This document shows positions 52,492 to 60,669 of a stretch of 64,000 bases of DNA, piece by piece. The stretch spans positions 1 through 64,000 of the forward strand of contig JAIXWM010000081.1 of assembly GCA_027491255.1 (NCBI GenBank). The letters run 5' to 3'. Origin of the DNA: Rubrivivax sp. GTDB taxonomy: Bacteria; Pseudomonadota; Gammaproteobacteria; Burkholderiales; Burkholderiaceae_C. The notes beneath the pieces were generated by a model. That model saw only the letters and a program-made list of their open reading frames with translations, had not been told where the DNA came from and searched no databases. How positions within the stretch are numbered: the stretch's first letter is position 1; each line of letters opens with the position of its first letter. A program made the translations under genes and the position numbers.

Positions 52492-53436
52492 TCAGCGCCA
52501 GGCCGGTGACGCCAGTTCCTCGTAGAGCGCGCCGTACATGCGCCAGCGCGTAGCGTCGATCGTGCCGGATTGCGCTGCCGCGCGCAGGGAGCAGGCCGGT
52601 TCCTGGCGGTGCGTGCAGTTCTGGAAGCGGCAGGCCCCGAGGTGGGCGGCCAGGTCGGGCATCAGGCTGGCGAGCTGGCTGGCGGGCACGTGGTGCAGGC
52701 CGAATTCCTGGAAGCCCGGCGAATCGACGAGCGCGCCGTCTGCGCGGTCCGGTCCCAGGGCGTACCAGGTCGTGGCGGTCGTCGTGTGGCGACCCGACTG
52801 CAAGGCGCGCGAGATCTCGCCGACGGCAGCCGATGCCTGCGGCACCAGCAGGTTGACCAGGGTGCTCTTGCCCGTGCCGCTGGGCCCGAGGATCAGTGTG
52901 GCGCGGCCGCGCAGGTGCTCACGCAAGTTGGCGCGGGACGGCTCCGGATCCCGCTTCAGCGACAACTCGACGATCCCCACGCCCATGGCCGCGTAGGGAG
53001 CGAGTCGCTGCCGCGCTGCTGAGGTCTCGGGCAGGTCGGTCTTGTTAAGCCCGATCCAGGCCGGAATCCCAGCGCTGGCGGCGGCGATCAGTGCCCGGGT
53101 CAGGACCGAGTCGGCCCAGGACGGCTCGACAGCCACGAGCACCAGCAGCGCGTCCAGGTTGGCGGCGAAATGCTTGGTCCGCCAGGCGTCCTGGCGAAAG
53201 AACTCGTTGCGGCGCGGACGCACGCGCTCGATCACGCCCTCGTCGCCGCTGGGCAGCCAGTCCACGGAGTCGCCGACGACCGCCTCCATGCGTCGACCTC
53301 GCAGGTGGCAGCGCCAGCGGCGGTCTTCGTCGTCCATCACCACGGCGTGCCGTCCGTGGGTGCTGACGACCAGTCCGTGCCGCGGCGACGCTACCACCGG
53401 GGTGGCGACAGCGCCGGCGCCACGCCGCTCAGCCAT
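52492..53436 (-). CDS. rsgA: Ribosome small-subunit-dependent GTPase RsgA
   Basis: The 314-residue product is a circularly permuted GTPase: G4 (LNKTD, about residue 130) precedes G1 (GPSGTGKSTLVNLL, about 183-196) and G3 (DSPGFQEFGL). An N-terminal OB-fold (VVSTHGRHAVVMDD) and a C-terminal zinc knuckle (CRFQNCTHRQEPAC) complete the family pattern. It matures the 30S subunit. ATG 53436 overlaps the end of the pterin dehydratase gene by eight bases. Confidence 0.95.
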   Translation of the reverse strand: MAERRGAGAVATPVVASPRHGLVVSTHGRHAVVMDDEDRRWRCHLRGRRMEAVVGDSVDWLPSGDEGVIERVRPRRNEFFRQDAWRTKHFAANLDALLVLVAVEPSWADSVLTRALIAAASAGIPAWIGLNKTDLPETSAARQRLAPYAAMGVGIVELSLKRDPEPSRANLREHLRGRATLILGPSGTGKSTLVNLLVPQASAAVGEISRALQSGRHTTTATTWYALGPDRADGALVDSPGFQEFGLHHVPASQLASLMPDLAAHLGACRFQNCTHRQEPACSLRAAAQSGTIDATRWRMYGALYEELASPAWR

Positions 53437-53794
53437 GGCCGAGCAGGGCGTCGATGCAGGCGGCGCAGATGAAGTCCTTGAGGGTGAGCCCGCCGGCCGA
53501 GTGCGTGGTGTAGCGCAGGTGGCAGTGCCGGAAGCCGACATTCATGTCGGGGTGATGATCGTGGCGGTGAGCGATCCACGCCACCGCGTTGACGAATGCC
53601 ATGGTCTCGTGGAAATCCCGGAACTCGAAGCGCCGCTCCAGCGTGCCTTCGGTGCAGGCCCAGTCCGGCACCGCCCGGAGCGGGCCGGCCGCCTGTGCGG
53701 TCGTCAAGGCGCTGCGCCCGTCGACCGTCGTGCCGTCGAGCGCGCGCAGCGCGTCGCGCGTGAGCATCATCCCCTGGGCCGGACCGCCGCTCAT
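53429..53794 (-). CDS. phhB: 4a-hydroxytetrahydrobiopterin dehydratase
   Basis: The 121-residue product has the pterin-4a-carbinolamine dehydratase signature: FRDFHETMAFVNAVAWIAHR, HDHHPDMNVGFRHCHLRYTT and HSAGGLTLKDF. The family recycles the pterin cofactor of phenylalanine hydroxylase. ATG 53794 was chosen because the longer frame upstream lies across the M48 protease gene; an internal ATG nine codons later is possible. It overlaps rsgA by eight bases and the protease gene by four bases, suggesting one transcript. Confidence 0.9.
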   Translation of the reverse strand: MSGGPAQGMMLTRDALRALDGTTVDGRSALTTAQAAGPLRAVPDWACTEGTLERRFEFRDFHETMAFVNAVAWIAHRHDHHPDMNVGFRHCHLRYTTHSAGGLTLKDFICAACIDALLGHG

Positions 53795-55083
53795 GCCGAC
53801 GCAGGGACGCCAGCCCCCCGTGGTGGTGGCAGTGCCGCCAGGCGCTGCGAAGCCGGTGGGTGCGAGTAATAGAAGCTCACGTAGACCGGATCGGGTGTCA
53901 GTGTGGCGGCGTTGTCCTCGTGCAGCTTCAGCAATGCGCTGGCCAGAGCCCCGCCGTCGGCCTGCCGGCAGGCATAGGCATCGGCTTCGAATTCGTGCCG
54001 CCTGGAGGTTCGCGCCAGCAGCGGCGTGACGAAGAAGCCGAAGGGCGGCAGCGCCAGCATGAACAGCAGCAGCGCCAGTGCGTCGTTCGGGGCCGTCATG
54101 TTCGGCTGCACACCCAGACCGGTGTAGAAGGCGCTGTGCGTGCTCAGAGCCCCCAGCAGCGCGAGCGCCGCGAAGCTGAAGGCGAACAGCGTGACGATGC
54201 GCTGCTGCACGTGGCGGTGGCGGAAGTGGCCGAGTTCGTGCGCCAGGACGGCCTCGACCTCGGCCGCGCTCAGCCGAGCCAGCAGGGTGTCGTAGAAAAC
54301 CACCCGTTTCGCGCTGCCCAGTCCCGTGAAATAGGCGTTGGCGTGCGCCGACCGCCGGCTGCCGTCCATCACGAACAGGCCCTGCGCCGAGAAGCCGCAG
54401 CGTTGCATCAAATCTTGTACGCGCTGGCGCAGGGTCTCGTCGCGCAGCGGCTCGAAGCGGTTGAACAGGGGCGCGATCCACGTCGGGTAGATCACCAGCA
54501 GCAGGAGGTTGAAGCCCATCCAGGCGCCCCATGTCCACAGCCACCACCAGGTGCCGGCCGCCCCCATCAGCCACAGCACCAGCGTCAACAGCGGCAGGCC
54601 GATGACCGCGCCGACCGCCGCGCCCTTGAGCTGGTCGGCCACCCACATGCGCTGGGTCATGCGATTGAAGCCGAAGCGCTGCTCGATGCGAAAGGTGCCG
54701 ATCCACTGCGCCGGAAGGTCCAGCAGGCCGGAGATCAGCATGAAGGCCGTGACGAGCAGCAGCTGGTAGCCCAGCGGCCCGAGCGTGGGCAGCGCGAGTT
54801 CCAGCACCCAGATGTTCAGCGCATCCAGACCGCCCAGCAGCGTCCAGCCCAGCAGCACCACGGCGCCGCTGGCCTGTTGCAGCAAGCCGAAACGGCCCTT
54901 GGCCAGGGTGTAGTCGGCGGCCTTGCGGTGGGCCTGCAGCGTCACCGTACCCGAGAAGGGGGGCGGCACGGTGTCGCGGTGCGCGGCAACGTGGCGCATC
55001 TGCCGGGTGGAAAGCCAGAACTGGGCCAACAGCCAGGCCAGCAGGCAGGCGCTGAATATCAGGGTGAAGGCTTGAGCGCTCAT
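53791..55083 (-). CDS. M48 family metallopeptidase (Ste24/CAAX prenyl protease 1-like)
   Basis: The 430-residue product has several membrane helices ([55 protein letters not shown]) and the zinc motif HELGH (about 281-285) in [20 protein letters not shown]. The third ligand Glu is in [27 protein letters not shown] and [13 protein letters not shown] are family blocks. ATG 55083 was preferred to 55110. It is divergent from orn (65 bases). Confidence 0.93.
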   Translation of the reverse strand: MSAQAFTLIFSACLLAWLLAQFWLSTRQMRHVAAHRDTVPPPFSGTVTLQAHRKAADYTLAKGRFGLLQQASGAVVLLGWTLLGGLDALNIWVLELALPTLGPLGYQLLLVTAFMLISGLLDLPAQWIGTFRIEQRFGFNRMTQRMWVADQLKGAAVGAVIGLPLLTLVLWLMGAAGTWWWLWTWGAWMGFNLLLLVIYPTWIAPLFNRFEPLRDETLRQRVQDLMQRCGFSAQGLFVMDGSRRSAHANAYFTGLGSAKRVVFYDTLLARLSAAEVEAVLAHELGHFRHRHVQQRIVTLFAFSFAALALLGALSTHSAFYTGLGVQPNMTAPNDALALLLFMLALPPFGFFVTPLLARTSRRHEFEADAYACRQADGGALASALLKLHEDNAATLTPDPVYVSFYYSHPPASQRLAALPPPRGAGVPASA

Positions 55084-55148
55084 CTGGGAGCCAGTGTAGG
55101 GCTGAGACAATGCCGGCGGCGCTGCTCGGCGCGATCCACCACCTTGCC

Positions 55149-55757
55149 ATGTCCACGAATCCCCAAGCTCCCACCCCTGACGTCCCCGCCGATGGCGTGG
55201 CGTCGACCAGCGTGCTGACGCCGAGCGAGCACAACCTGATCTGGATCGACCTCGAGATGACAGGGCTCGACCCTGATCACGACCGCATCATCGAGATCGC
55301 CGTCGTCGTCACCGATCCGCAGGTCACGCTGCGCGTCGAGGGGCCGGTGATCGCCGTGCACCAGACCGAGGACGCCCTCGCGCGCATGGACAACTGGAAC
55401 CGCAGCACGCACGGCAAGAGCGGCCTGACGCAGCGCGTGCGCGAGTCCACGGTGTCCGAGGCGCAGGCGCAGACCCTTGTGCTGGACTTCCTGCGCCACC
55501 ACGTGCCCAAGGGGAAGAGCCCCATGTGCGGCAACAGCGTGTGCCAGGACCGGCGCTTTCTGGCGCGCGGCATGCCTGCCCTCGAGGCCTGGTTCCACTA
55601 CCGCAACCTCGATGTCAGCACGCTCAAGGAACTGGCCCGGCGCTGGGCGCCGAAGGTGCTGGAGGGCTTCAAGAAGGCACAGAAGCACACCGCGCTCGCC
55701 GACATCCACGAGTCCATCGACGAACTGTTGCACTACCGGGCCCACCTTCTGAAGTGA
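55149..55757 (+). CDS. orn: Oligoribonuclease
   Basis: The 202-residue product is a DEDDh 3'-5' exonuclease: [20 protein letters not shown] has the first D and E, a central [17 protein letters not shown] has the next D, and [20 protein letters not shown] holds the H and last D. It degrades nanoRNA, including pGpG from c-di-GMP breakdown, tying it to YcgR signalling in this window. About 25 N-terminal residues (Pro/Ala/Thr-rich) precede the conserved start. Confidence 0.96.
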   Translation: MSTNPQAPTPDVPADGVASTSVLTPSEHNLIWIDLEMTGLDPDHDRIIEIAVVVTDPQVTLRVEGPVIAVHQTEDALARMDNWNRSTHGKSGLTQRVRESTVSEAQAQTLVLDFLRHHVPKGKSPMCGNSVCQDRRFLARGMPALEAWFHYRNLDVSTLKELARRWAPKVLEGFKKAQKHTALADIHESIDELLHYRAHLLK

Positions 55758-55769
55758 GCCGCTGCGCGC

Positions 55770-56117
55770 TCAGACACCGAGCAGCTCGACCTCGAACTTC
55801 AGTGTCGCGTTCGGCGGGATCACGCCGCCGGCGCCGTAGGCGCCATAGCCGAGTTCGGGCGGGATGATCAGCACGCGCGTGCCGCCGACCTGCATGCCTT
55901 GCACGCCTTCGTCCCAGCCGCCGATGACCTCGCCCCCGCCCAGGCGGAAGGAGAAGGGCTGGCCGCGGTCCTTGCTGGAGTCGAACTTGCGGCCCTGCTG
56001 GCCGTCATTCCACAGCCAGCCGGTGTAGTGCACGCGCACGCGCTGGCCCGCGGTGGCGGTGGCGCCCGTGCCCGGCACGGTGTCTTCGTATTGCAGGCCG
56101 GACGGGGTGGTCGGCAT
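55770..56117 (-). CDS. FKBP-type peptidyl-prolyl isomerase
   Basis: The 115-residue product is a single FKBP domain: GLQYEDTVPGTGATATAGQR, VRVHYTGWLW, KFDSSKDRGQPFSFRLGGGE, VIGGWDEGVQGMQVGGTR and LGYGAYGAGGVIPPNATLKF. Active-site aromatic and Asp positions (Y26-like in VHYTG, F and D in KFDSS) are present. It has no signal peptide so should be cytoplasmic. ATG 56117 gives the usual size; ATG 56138 is a possible earlier start. Confidence 0.94.
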   Translation of the reverse strand: MPTTPSGLQYEDTVPGTGATATAGQRVRVHYTGWLWNDGQQGRKFDSSKDRGQPFSFRLGGGEVIGGWDEGVQGMQVGGTRVLIIPPELGYGAYGAGGVIPPNATLKFEVELLGV

Positions 56118-56134
56118 GGTGGCTCCTTGGTGGG

Positions 56135-57130
56135 TCATCGAATGGGAGTCGAGGCATCGTGCCCGACTCCGGGAGCACCATTGTCGTCGCAGGTCACGGC
56201 CGGCGATGCCGCGCCGGGCAGGTGCGACGCCCGCCAGGCCTCCACGGCCTGGGCGAGCCAGTCCGACACCGTGGCGGGGCCCGCGCAGGCGCGTGCGATC
56301 AGGGTTTCGGGCAGGCCCAGGTGCATCGCCGCCTGCGCCAGCGCACGCAGGGCACCGTCCTGCGATTGCACGTCGATCGCGGGCGCTCCGTGCTGCTTGG
56401 AGAGCTTGCGGCCGTCGTCACCCAGCACCAGCGGCACGTGCAGGTGGCGCGGCCGGGGCAGGCCGAGTCGGCACTGCAGCAGGATCTGCCGTGGCGTGTT
56501 GTCGGCCAGGTCTGCGCCGCGCACGATGTCGGTGATTCCCTGTGCCGCGTCGTCGACGACCACGGCGAGCTGGTAGGCCCACAGGCCGTCCGCGCGCCGC
56601 AGCACGAAGTCGCCCACCTCGCGCGTCACGTTCTGCTGCTGGGGGCCGGCGCGGCGGTCCCGCCAGCTGACGACGATGTCCTGGCCGTGGGCATCGCAGG
56701 TGCGCAGGCGCACGGCCCGGGGCACGCGGCCAGCGAGCCCGTGGCGGCAGGTGCCCGGGTAGACGAGTTCCGCGTGCGCTTCGTGCACCCTTCCGGCGGT
56801 GGCCAGCGCGGCCTCGACCTCCTTGCGGGTGCAGGCGCAGTGATAGGCATCGCCTTGCTCGAGCAGCCCTTGGAGCGCCGCTGCGTAGGCGTGGGCGCGC
56901 TGCGACTGCCGCCATGGCGCCTCGTCGGGCGTCAGACCGAGGGCTTGGAGCTGGCGCAGGATGTGGGCGTCGGCCCCAGGCACGCAGCGCGGCGTGTCGA
57001 CATCCTCCAGCCGCAGGAGCCAGCGTCCACGATGCGCGCGCGCGTCCAGCCAACTTGCCAGGGCTGCCGCGAGCGAGCCGGCATGCAGCGGACCGGTGGG
57101 CGAGGGCGCGAAGCGACCGATGTAGGACAT
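56135..57130 (-). CDS. gluQ: Glutamyl-Q tRNA(Asp) synthetase
   Basis: The 331-residue product is a shortened glutamyl-tRNA synthetase catalytic domain: [20 protein letters not shown] (HIGH-type motif), [11 protein letters not shown], a Cys zinc site ([12 protein letters not shown] and CRHGLAGR) and [14 protein letters not shown] (KLSK motif). It lacks the anticodon-binding domain. GluQ attaches Glu to the queuosine of tRNA(Asp). ATG 57130 is the first Met before the motif. Confidence 0.94.
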   Translation of the reverse strand: MSYIGRFAPSPTGPLHAGSLAAALASWLDARAHRGRWLLRLEDVDTPRCVPGADAHILRQLQALGLTPDEAPWRQSQRAHAYAAALQGLLEQGDAYHCACTRKEVEAALATAGRVHEAHAELVYPGTCRHGLAGRVPRAVRLRTCDAHGQDIVVSWRDRRAGPQQQNVTREVGDFVLRRADGLWAYQLAVVVDDAAQGITDIVRGADLADNTPRQILLQCRLGLPRPRHLHVPLVLGDDGRKLSKQHGAPAIDVQSQDGALRALAQAAMHLGLPETLIARACAGPATVSDWLAQAVEAWRASHLPGAASPAVTCDDNGAPGVGHDASTPIR

Positions 57131-57220
57131 GCGCGAGCCGGCGCCGCCGGGCGAGCGGCGCACGCCGGGAATTGTCGTCCAGAGCCGGGGCCGTCGACCC
57201 GGCAGCGCGCGGGCGGCCGA

Positions 57221-57616
57221 TCAGGCCAGCATCGAACCGCGGTGGGCCGGGCGGGCGGCCGTGCCGTCAGCGCCGTAGGTCGGTGCCACCGACGGCAGCA
57301 GCACTTCGATGGCTCGGTCGAGCGACGCAGTGGCGCGCGCCAGGGCCTCGCGCTGTGCTGCGACGCGCGCGCTGGCGCTGGCCAGCCGCACCCGCATGGG
57401 CTGCGGAATGCCGCCGTGGCGTGCAGCGAGGCGGAAGTGCTCGACGGCGGCGGCGAGGGCGCGGTGCAGTCCCACGGCCGCCGACTCCAGCGCGTCGGGG
57501 TCTTCGCCGCGCAGGGCAGCCTGCAGTTCGTGCAACTGTTCTTCCACGCGACCCAGCGGGGTCTCGAGATCTTCGGGTCGGGGAGCGGGGTGACGAAGGC
57601 GCGTCAACGAGGACAT
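57221..57616 (-). CDS. flgN: Flagellar chaperone FlgN-like protein
   Basis: The 131-residue product is mostly helical (VEEQLHELQAALRGEDPDAL, AVGLHRALAAAVEHFRLAAR) with a disordered Ala/Pro tail. It lies 42 bases after flgM and ahead of nothing else, matching the flgAMN order in other bacteria. FlgN chaperones FlgK and FlgL to the export gate. Family conservation is low; the call depends on position and helix pattern. Confidence 0.75.
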   Translation of the reverse strand: MSSLTRLRHPAPRPEDLETPLGRVEEQLHELQAALRGEDPDALESAAVGLHRALAAAVEHFRLAARHGGIPQPMRVRLASASARVAAQREALARATASLDRAIEVLLPSVAPTYGADGTAARPAHRGSMLA

Positions 57617-57658
57617 CGGCGGATCCTGGCGGAGGGGCGGTCGGACGCAGCAACGGCC

Positions 57659-57946
57659 TCAGCGGCGGTTGCGGTCCAGCAATTCCTGGGCGTTGGCCAG
57701 CAGCTTGTCGGCGATGGCCTCGGCGTTGACGACGAAGCGGCCTTCGCTGATCGCGGCCGACATCGCCGCGACCTTGGCGGCGTCGAACGAGCCCTCGCCT
57801 TGCGCATCGAGCTTCATCGTGGCCAGCGGGGAGAGTTCCACGGTCGTGCCAGGCGCGGCCGCCTTGGCGGGCGCCGCCGCCGGGGACTTGCGATCACTGG
57901 CCGGCGGTGGTGCGGCGATCGTCGTGTCAAGCGGTCCGATCTTCAT
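57659..57946 (-). CDS. flgM: Anti-sigma-28 factor FlgM
   Basis: The 95-residue product begins MKIGPLDTT, is Ala/Pro-rich and disordered in the first half, and ends in the FliA-binding helices (VELSPLATMKLDAQGEGSFD, AAKVAAMSAAISEGRFVVN, AEAIADKLLANAQELL). FlgM holds FliA until the hook is complete and is then secreted. A sigma-28-type promoter lies just upstream, giving the expected feedback loop with fliA. Confidence 0.93.
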   Translation of the reverse strand: MKIGPLDTTIAAPPPASDRKSPAAAPAKAAAPGTTVELSPLATMKLDAQGEGSFDAAKVAAMSAAISEGRFVVNAEAIADKLLANAQELLDRNRR

Positions 57947-57991
57947 GGTGTGCTCCGAGTTACCGACGATTTTTACTTCCCTTGCGACGGC

Positions 57992-58019
57992 ATATCGGCT
58001 GAAACGCGCCGCAACTGTA
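57992..58019 (-). promoter_or_regulatory. Sigma-28-type promoter candidate for flgM
   Basis: On the minus strand TACAGTTG, a 12-base spacer and GCCGATAT are found, ending about 46 bases before flgM ATG. The -10 matches GCCGATAA at 7 of 8; the -35 matches TAAAGTTT at 6 of 8. FliA-dependent flgM expression is known in other bacteria. Spacer length equals that of the flagellin 3 promoter. Confidence 0.5.
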
Positions 58020-58081
58020 GGGCTTTCGATGCAATGGGCGGGTTTGGGAACCGTGCAGCAGGGACCGCAGGACGGGCGCGG

Positions 58082-58834
58082 TCACAGGCGCAATTCCACG
58101 AGCCGGTCGCCGACGGCTGTGCCCGACACGACGCGGCCGGATTCGGTGCGTACGCGCACGGTCTGACCCTCTATGCCCGGGGTCATGGCGGTGCCCTCGC
58201 CGCCGACCGAGAAGCCGGGGCCGATGGCCTGCAGCCTGACGACGTCACCGGCAGCGAACCACTGGCGGCGCTTCAGGTCGTCGGCACGCACGGCAGAACC
58301 GGCGGCGATGGGCCGGGCCAAGGCGCGGCCGAGCAAGGCTGAGGCTGAAAGCATCACTGGGGCGTCGCGCTCGGCCCAGTCGGCCTCCCCGATGCGCAGG
58401 TGTCGTTCCTCCAGCAGGGCGCCCGTGGGCAGAGGCTGGGTGGTCACGAGGGCCGGGGCCCACACCTGCACCGTCAGTGGCGCGGTGACGTTCCAGGCGA
58501 CCGGCCCCTGGGCACAGCGCAGCCCGACCCGCGTGCGCCCCCAGGGCCGATGACCGGCAGGCCAGTAGATCTCCACGCGCCCGCATGGCGCCAGGCGCAG
58601 CCGTGCATCCAGGGGGCCGGCGCTGACCTCCACCCGCGTCGGCGTGCCGGCCCCGAAGGCCTGGCGCGCCGCCTCGCCGGCCATGCGCTCGACTTGCGCC
58701 AGCCACGCCGGGTCGAGCGGTGTGGCGGCGGCCAAGGGTGAAAGCAGGGCCAACAGGCCTGCGCGCAAGGCATTCCCGGCCCGTGACGCACGCGGACTGA
58801 GACGGGTTTTCGGTTTCGGTGTCACGGCGCACAT
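58082..58834 (-). CDS. flgA: Flagellar P-ring assembly protein FlgA
   Basis: The 250-residue product starts with a basic segment and hydrophobic signal peptide (AGNALRAGLLALLSPLAAAT). The SAF-domain body follows: SAGPLDARLRLAPCGRVEIY, VWNVTAPLTVQV-like AWNVTAPLTVQVWAPALVTT, GALLEERHLRIGEADW and RPIAAGSAVRADDLKRRQ. The C-terminal VVRLQAIGPGFSVGGEGTAM and GQTVRVRTESGRVVSGTAVG complete the family pattern. It is a periplasmic chaperone for FlgI. ATG 58834 was chosen to give a short n-region before the signal. It is divergent from flgB. Confidence 0.92.
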   Translation of the reverse strand: MCAVTPKPKTRLSPRASRAGNALRAGLLALLSPLAAATPLDPAWLAQVERMAGEAARQAFGAGTPTRVEVSAGPLDARLRLAPCGRVEIYWPAGHRPWGRTRVGLRCAQGPVAWNVTAPLTVQVWAPALVTTQPLPTGALLEERHLRIGEADWAERDAPVMLSASALLGRALARPIAAGSAVRADDLKRRQWFAAGDVVRLQAIGPGFSVGGEGTAMTPGIEGQTVRVRTESGRVVSGTAVGDRLVELRL

Positions 58835-58973
58835 GTTGCTGAGAAGTCGTCGCCTCTGGGGCCGGAAATGCGCCCTCCACGGCGGGCTATTCGGACGATG
58901 CCGCACTGCGCCGCTGCCGAGAATCGACACCCAAGCACCAACCGTGCAGGCCCGCAAGGGCGCCGCCGCCCCC

Positions 58974-59357
58974 ATGATCAACCGCCTCACCGACGCGCTG
59001 AGTTTCCAGACCGAGGCCCTGGTGCTTCGTTCGGAGCGCCAGCGCCTGATCTCGAGCAACATCGCCAACGCCGACACGCCTGGCTATGTGGCGCGCGATT
59101 TCGACTTCGCGCAGGCCCTGCGGGAGGCGACGACCGGCTCGGCGTCCGAAAGCGCGGGCTCGGCATCTCGGCGCGCCGCGGCCGTGTTGCGCTATGCCGC
59201 GCCGTCCCAGACCAATCTGGACAGCAATTCCGTGGACATGGACCGCGAGCGCGCGGCCTTCGTCGACAACAGTGTCAAGTACGAAGCGACCCTGCGTTTC
59301 ATCAACGGCAGCGTGCGCACGATGCTGGACGCGATGAAGAGCCACCACGGCTCGTAG
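58974..59357 (+). CDS. flgB: Flagellar rod protein FlgB
   Basis: The 127-residue product has the rod-protein N-terminus (LVLRSERQRLISSNIANADT, PGYVARDFDF) and C-terminal NSVDMDRERAAFVDNSVKYE. It is the most proximal rod subunit. ATG 58974 was chosen; the open frame further upstream overlaps flgA antisense. It is the first gene of the rightward flg operon. Confidence 0.95.
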   Translation: MINRLTDALSFQTEALVLRSERQRLISSNIANADTPGYVARDFDFAQALREATTGSASESAGSASRRAAAVLRYAAPSQTNLDSNSVDMDRERAAFVDNSVKYEATLRFINGSVRTMLDAMKSHHGS

Positions 59358-59368
59358 GAGGCGCCACC

Positions 59369-59791
59369 ATGAGCATGTTCAGGGTCTTCGACATCGCCGG
59401 CAGCGCGGCCAGCGCGCAGAGCCAGCGCCTCAACACCGTGGCCTCGAACCTGGCCAACGCCGACACCGTCGCCGGTCCCGACGGCAAGGCCTACAAGGCG
59501 CGCCAGGTCGTGTTCCAGACCGAGTTGATGGGCGCGGGCGGCGTGCTCGGGCCGGACAGCGCAGCCGGCGTGCGCGTCAGCACCGTGCGCGAGGACGACA
59601 CGCCGGGCCGGCGGGTCCACGATCCGAAGCACCCGGCCGCCGACGCCGACGGCTATGTCACGTACAGCAACGTCAGCGCAATCGAGGAGATGGTCAACAT
59701 GATCTCGGCCTCGCGCTCCTACCAGAACAACGTCGAGGTCATGAACACGGCCCGCAGCCTGCTGCAGAAGACGCTGCAGCTGGGGCAGTGA
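59369..59791 (+). CDS. flgC: Flagellar rod protein FlgC
   Basis: The 140-residue product has the FlgC pattern: MFRVFDIAGSAASAQSQRLN, TVASNLANADTVAGPDGKAY, YKARQVVFQTELMG and the C-terminal VSAIEEMVNMISASRSYQNN followed by VEVMNTARSLLQKTLQLGQ. AGGAGGCGCC lies just before the ATG. It starts 11 bases after flgB. Confidence 0.96.
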   Translation: MSMFRVFDIAGSAASAQSQRLNTVASNLANADTVAGPDGKAYKARQVVFQTELMGAGGVLGPDSAAGVRVSTVREDDTPGRRVHDPKHPAADADGYVTYSNVSAIEEMVNMISASRSYQNNVEVMNTARSLLQKTLQLGQ

Positions 59792-59867
59792 CCAGCGCCG
59801 CGCCTGGCCTGCCGTTCATGAACTGTCCCCGCCTCCGAGCACTCACTGAGTACCCGCCGAGCACCGC

Positions 59868-60596
59868 ATGAGCACCATCAGCCCGATCACCGGCACCACC
59901 GCGTCCACCACCCAGGGCTCGGCCGGTTCGCAGTCGCTGGCCAAGGCCAACGAAGACATGGGCGAGCGCTTCCTGAAGCTGCTGATGGTGCAGGTCCAGA
60001 ACCAGGACCCGATGAACCCGCTCGACAACGCGCAGCTGACGACCCAGATGGCGCAGATCAACACGGTGGGCGGCATCGAGAAGTTGAACGACTCGATGAG
60101 CAAGATGCTGACCAAGCTGTCGGCGCTCGACAACCTGAGCGGATTGAGCGGACTCCAGGGCTCCTTGCAGGACCTTGCAGGACAGATGCGGCAGTCACAG
60201 ACCGTGCAGGCCGCGGGTCTGGTCGGCCGCGACGTCTGGGTCGGCGGCAACGCGCTGCAAGTGCGCGACGGCGCCGCCCGCGGCAGTTTCGAACTGCGCT
60301 CCGCCGCCAATGCCGTGACCGTGGACGTGCTCGGATCTTCGGGACGCGTGCTCGGACAGGTGGATCTCGGGGCGCGCTCCAAGGGACGTACCGACTTCAG
60401 CTGGCCTGTCCCGCAGGGGGTTCCCAGCGAGGGCTTGACCTACCGCGTGCGGGCGACCGCCGGCACCGCCACCGTGACGGCCGATCTTTACGCGGCCGAC
60501 GTGGTCAAGGCCGTGTCCACCGGCAGCGACGGCGTCGTGGCCCAGCTCCAGCGCGGCGGCGCGACGCCGATGGCGCAGATCCGGACTTTCAACTGA
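59868..60596 (+). CDS. flgD: Hook cap/assembly protein FlgD
   Basis: The 242-residue product has the FlgD N-terminus (DMGERFLKLLMVQVQNQDPM, NPLDNAQLTTQMAQINTVGG) and an Ig-like/Tudor-like second half (VWVGGNALQVRDGAARGSFE, VTADLYAADVVKAVSTGSDG). It caps the growing hook. Start ATG 59868 lies 76 bases after flgC. Confidence 0.95.
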   Translation: MSTISPITGTTASTTQGSAGSQSLAKANEDMGERFLKLLMVQVQNQDPMNPLDNAQLTTQMAQINTVGGIEKLNDSMSKMLTKLSALDNLSGLSGLQGSLQDLAGQMRQSQTVQAAGLVGRDVWVGGNALQVRDGAARGSFELRSAANAVTVDVLGSSGRVLGQVDLGARSKGRTDFSWPVPQGVPSEGLTYRVRATAGTATVTADLYAADVVKAVSTGSDGVVAQLQRGGATPMAQIRTFN

Positions 60597-60669
60597 ACCC
60601 CGGCCCCGCCGGCGGCTGCTGCGGCCGCGGGGTCCCCCAACCACCTCCCAGCGTAGACGAGGAAACACC

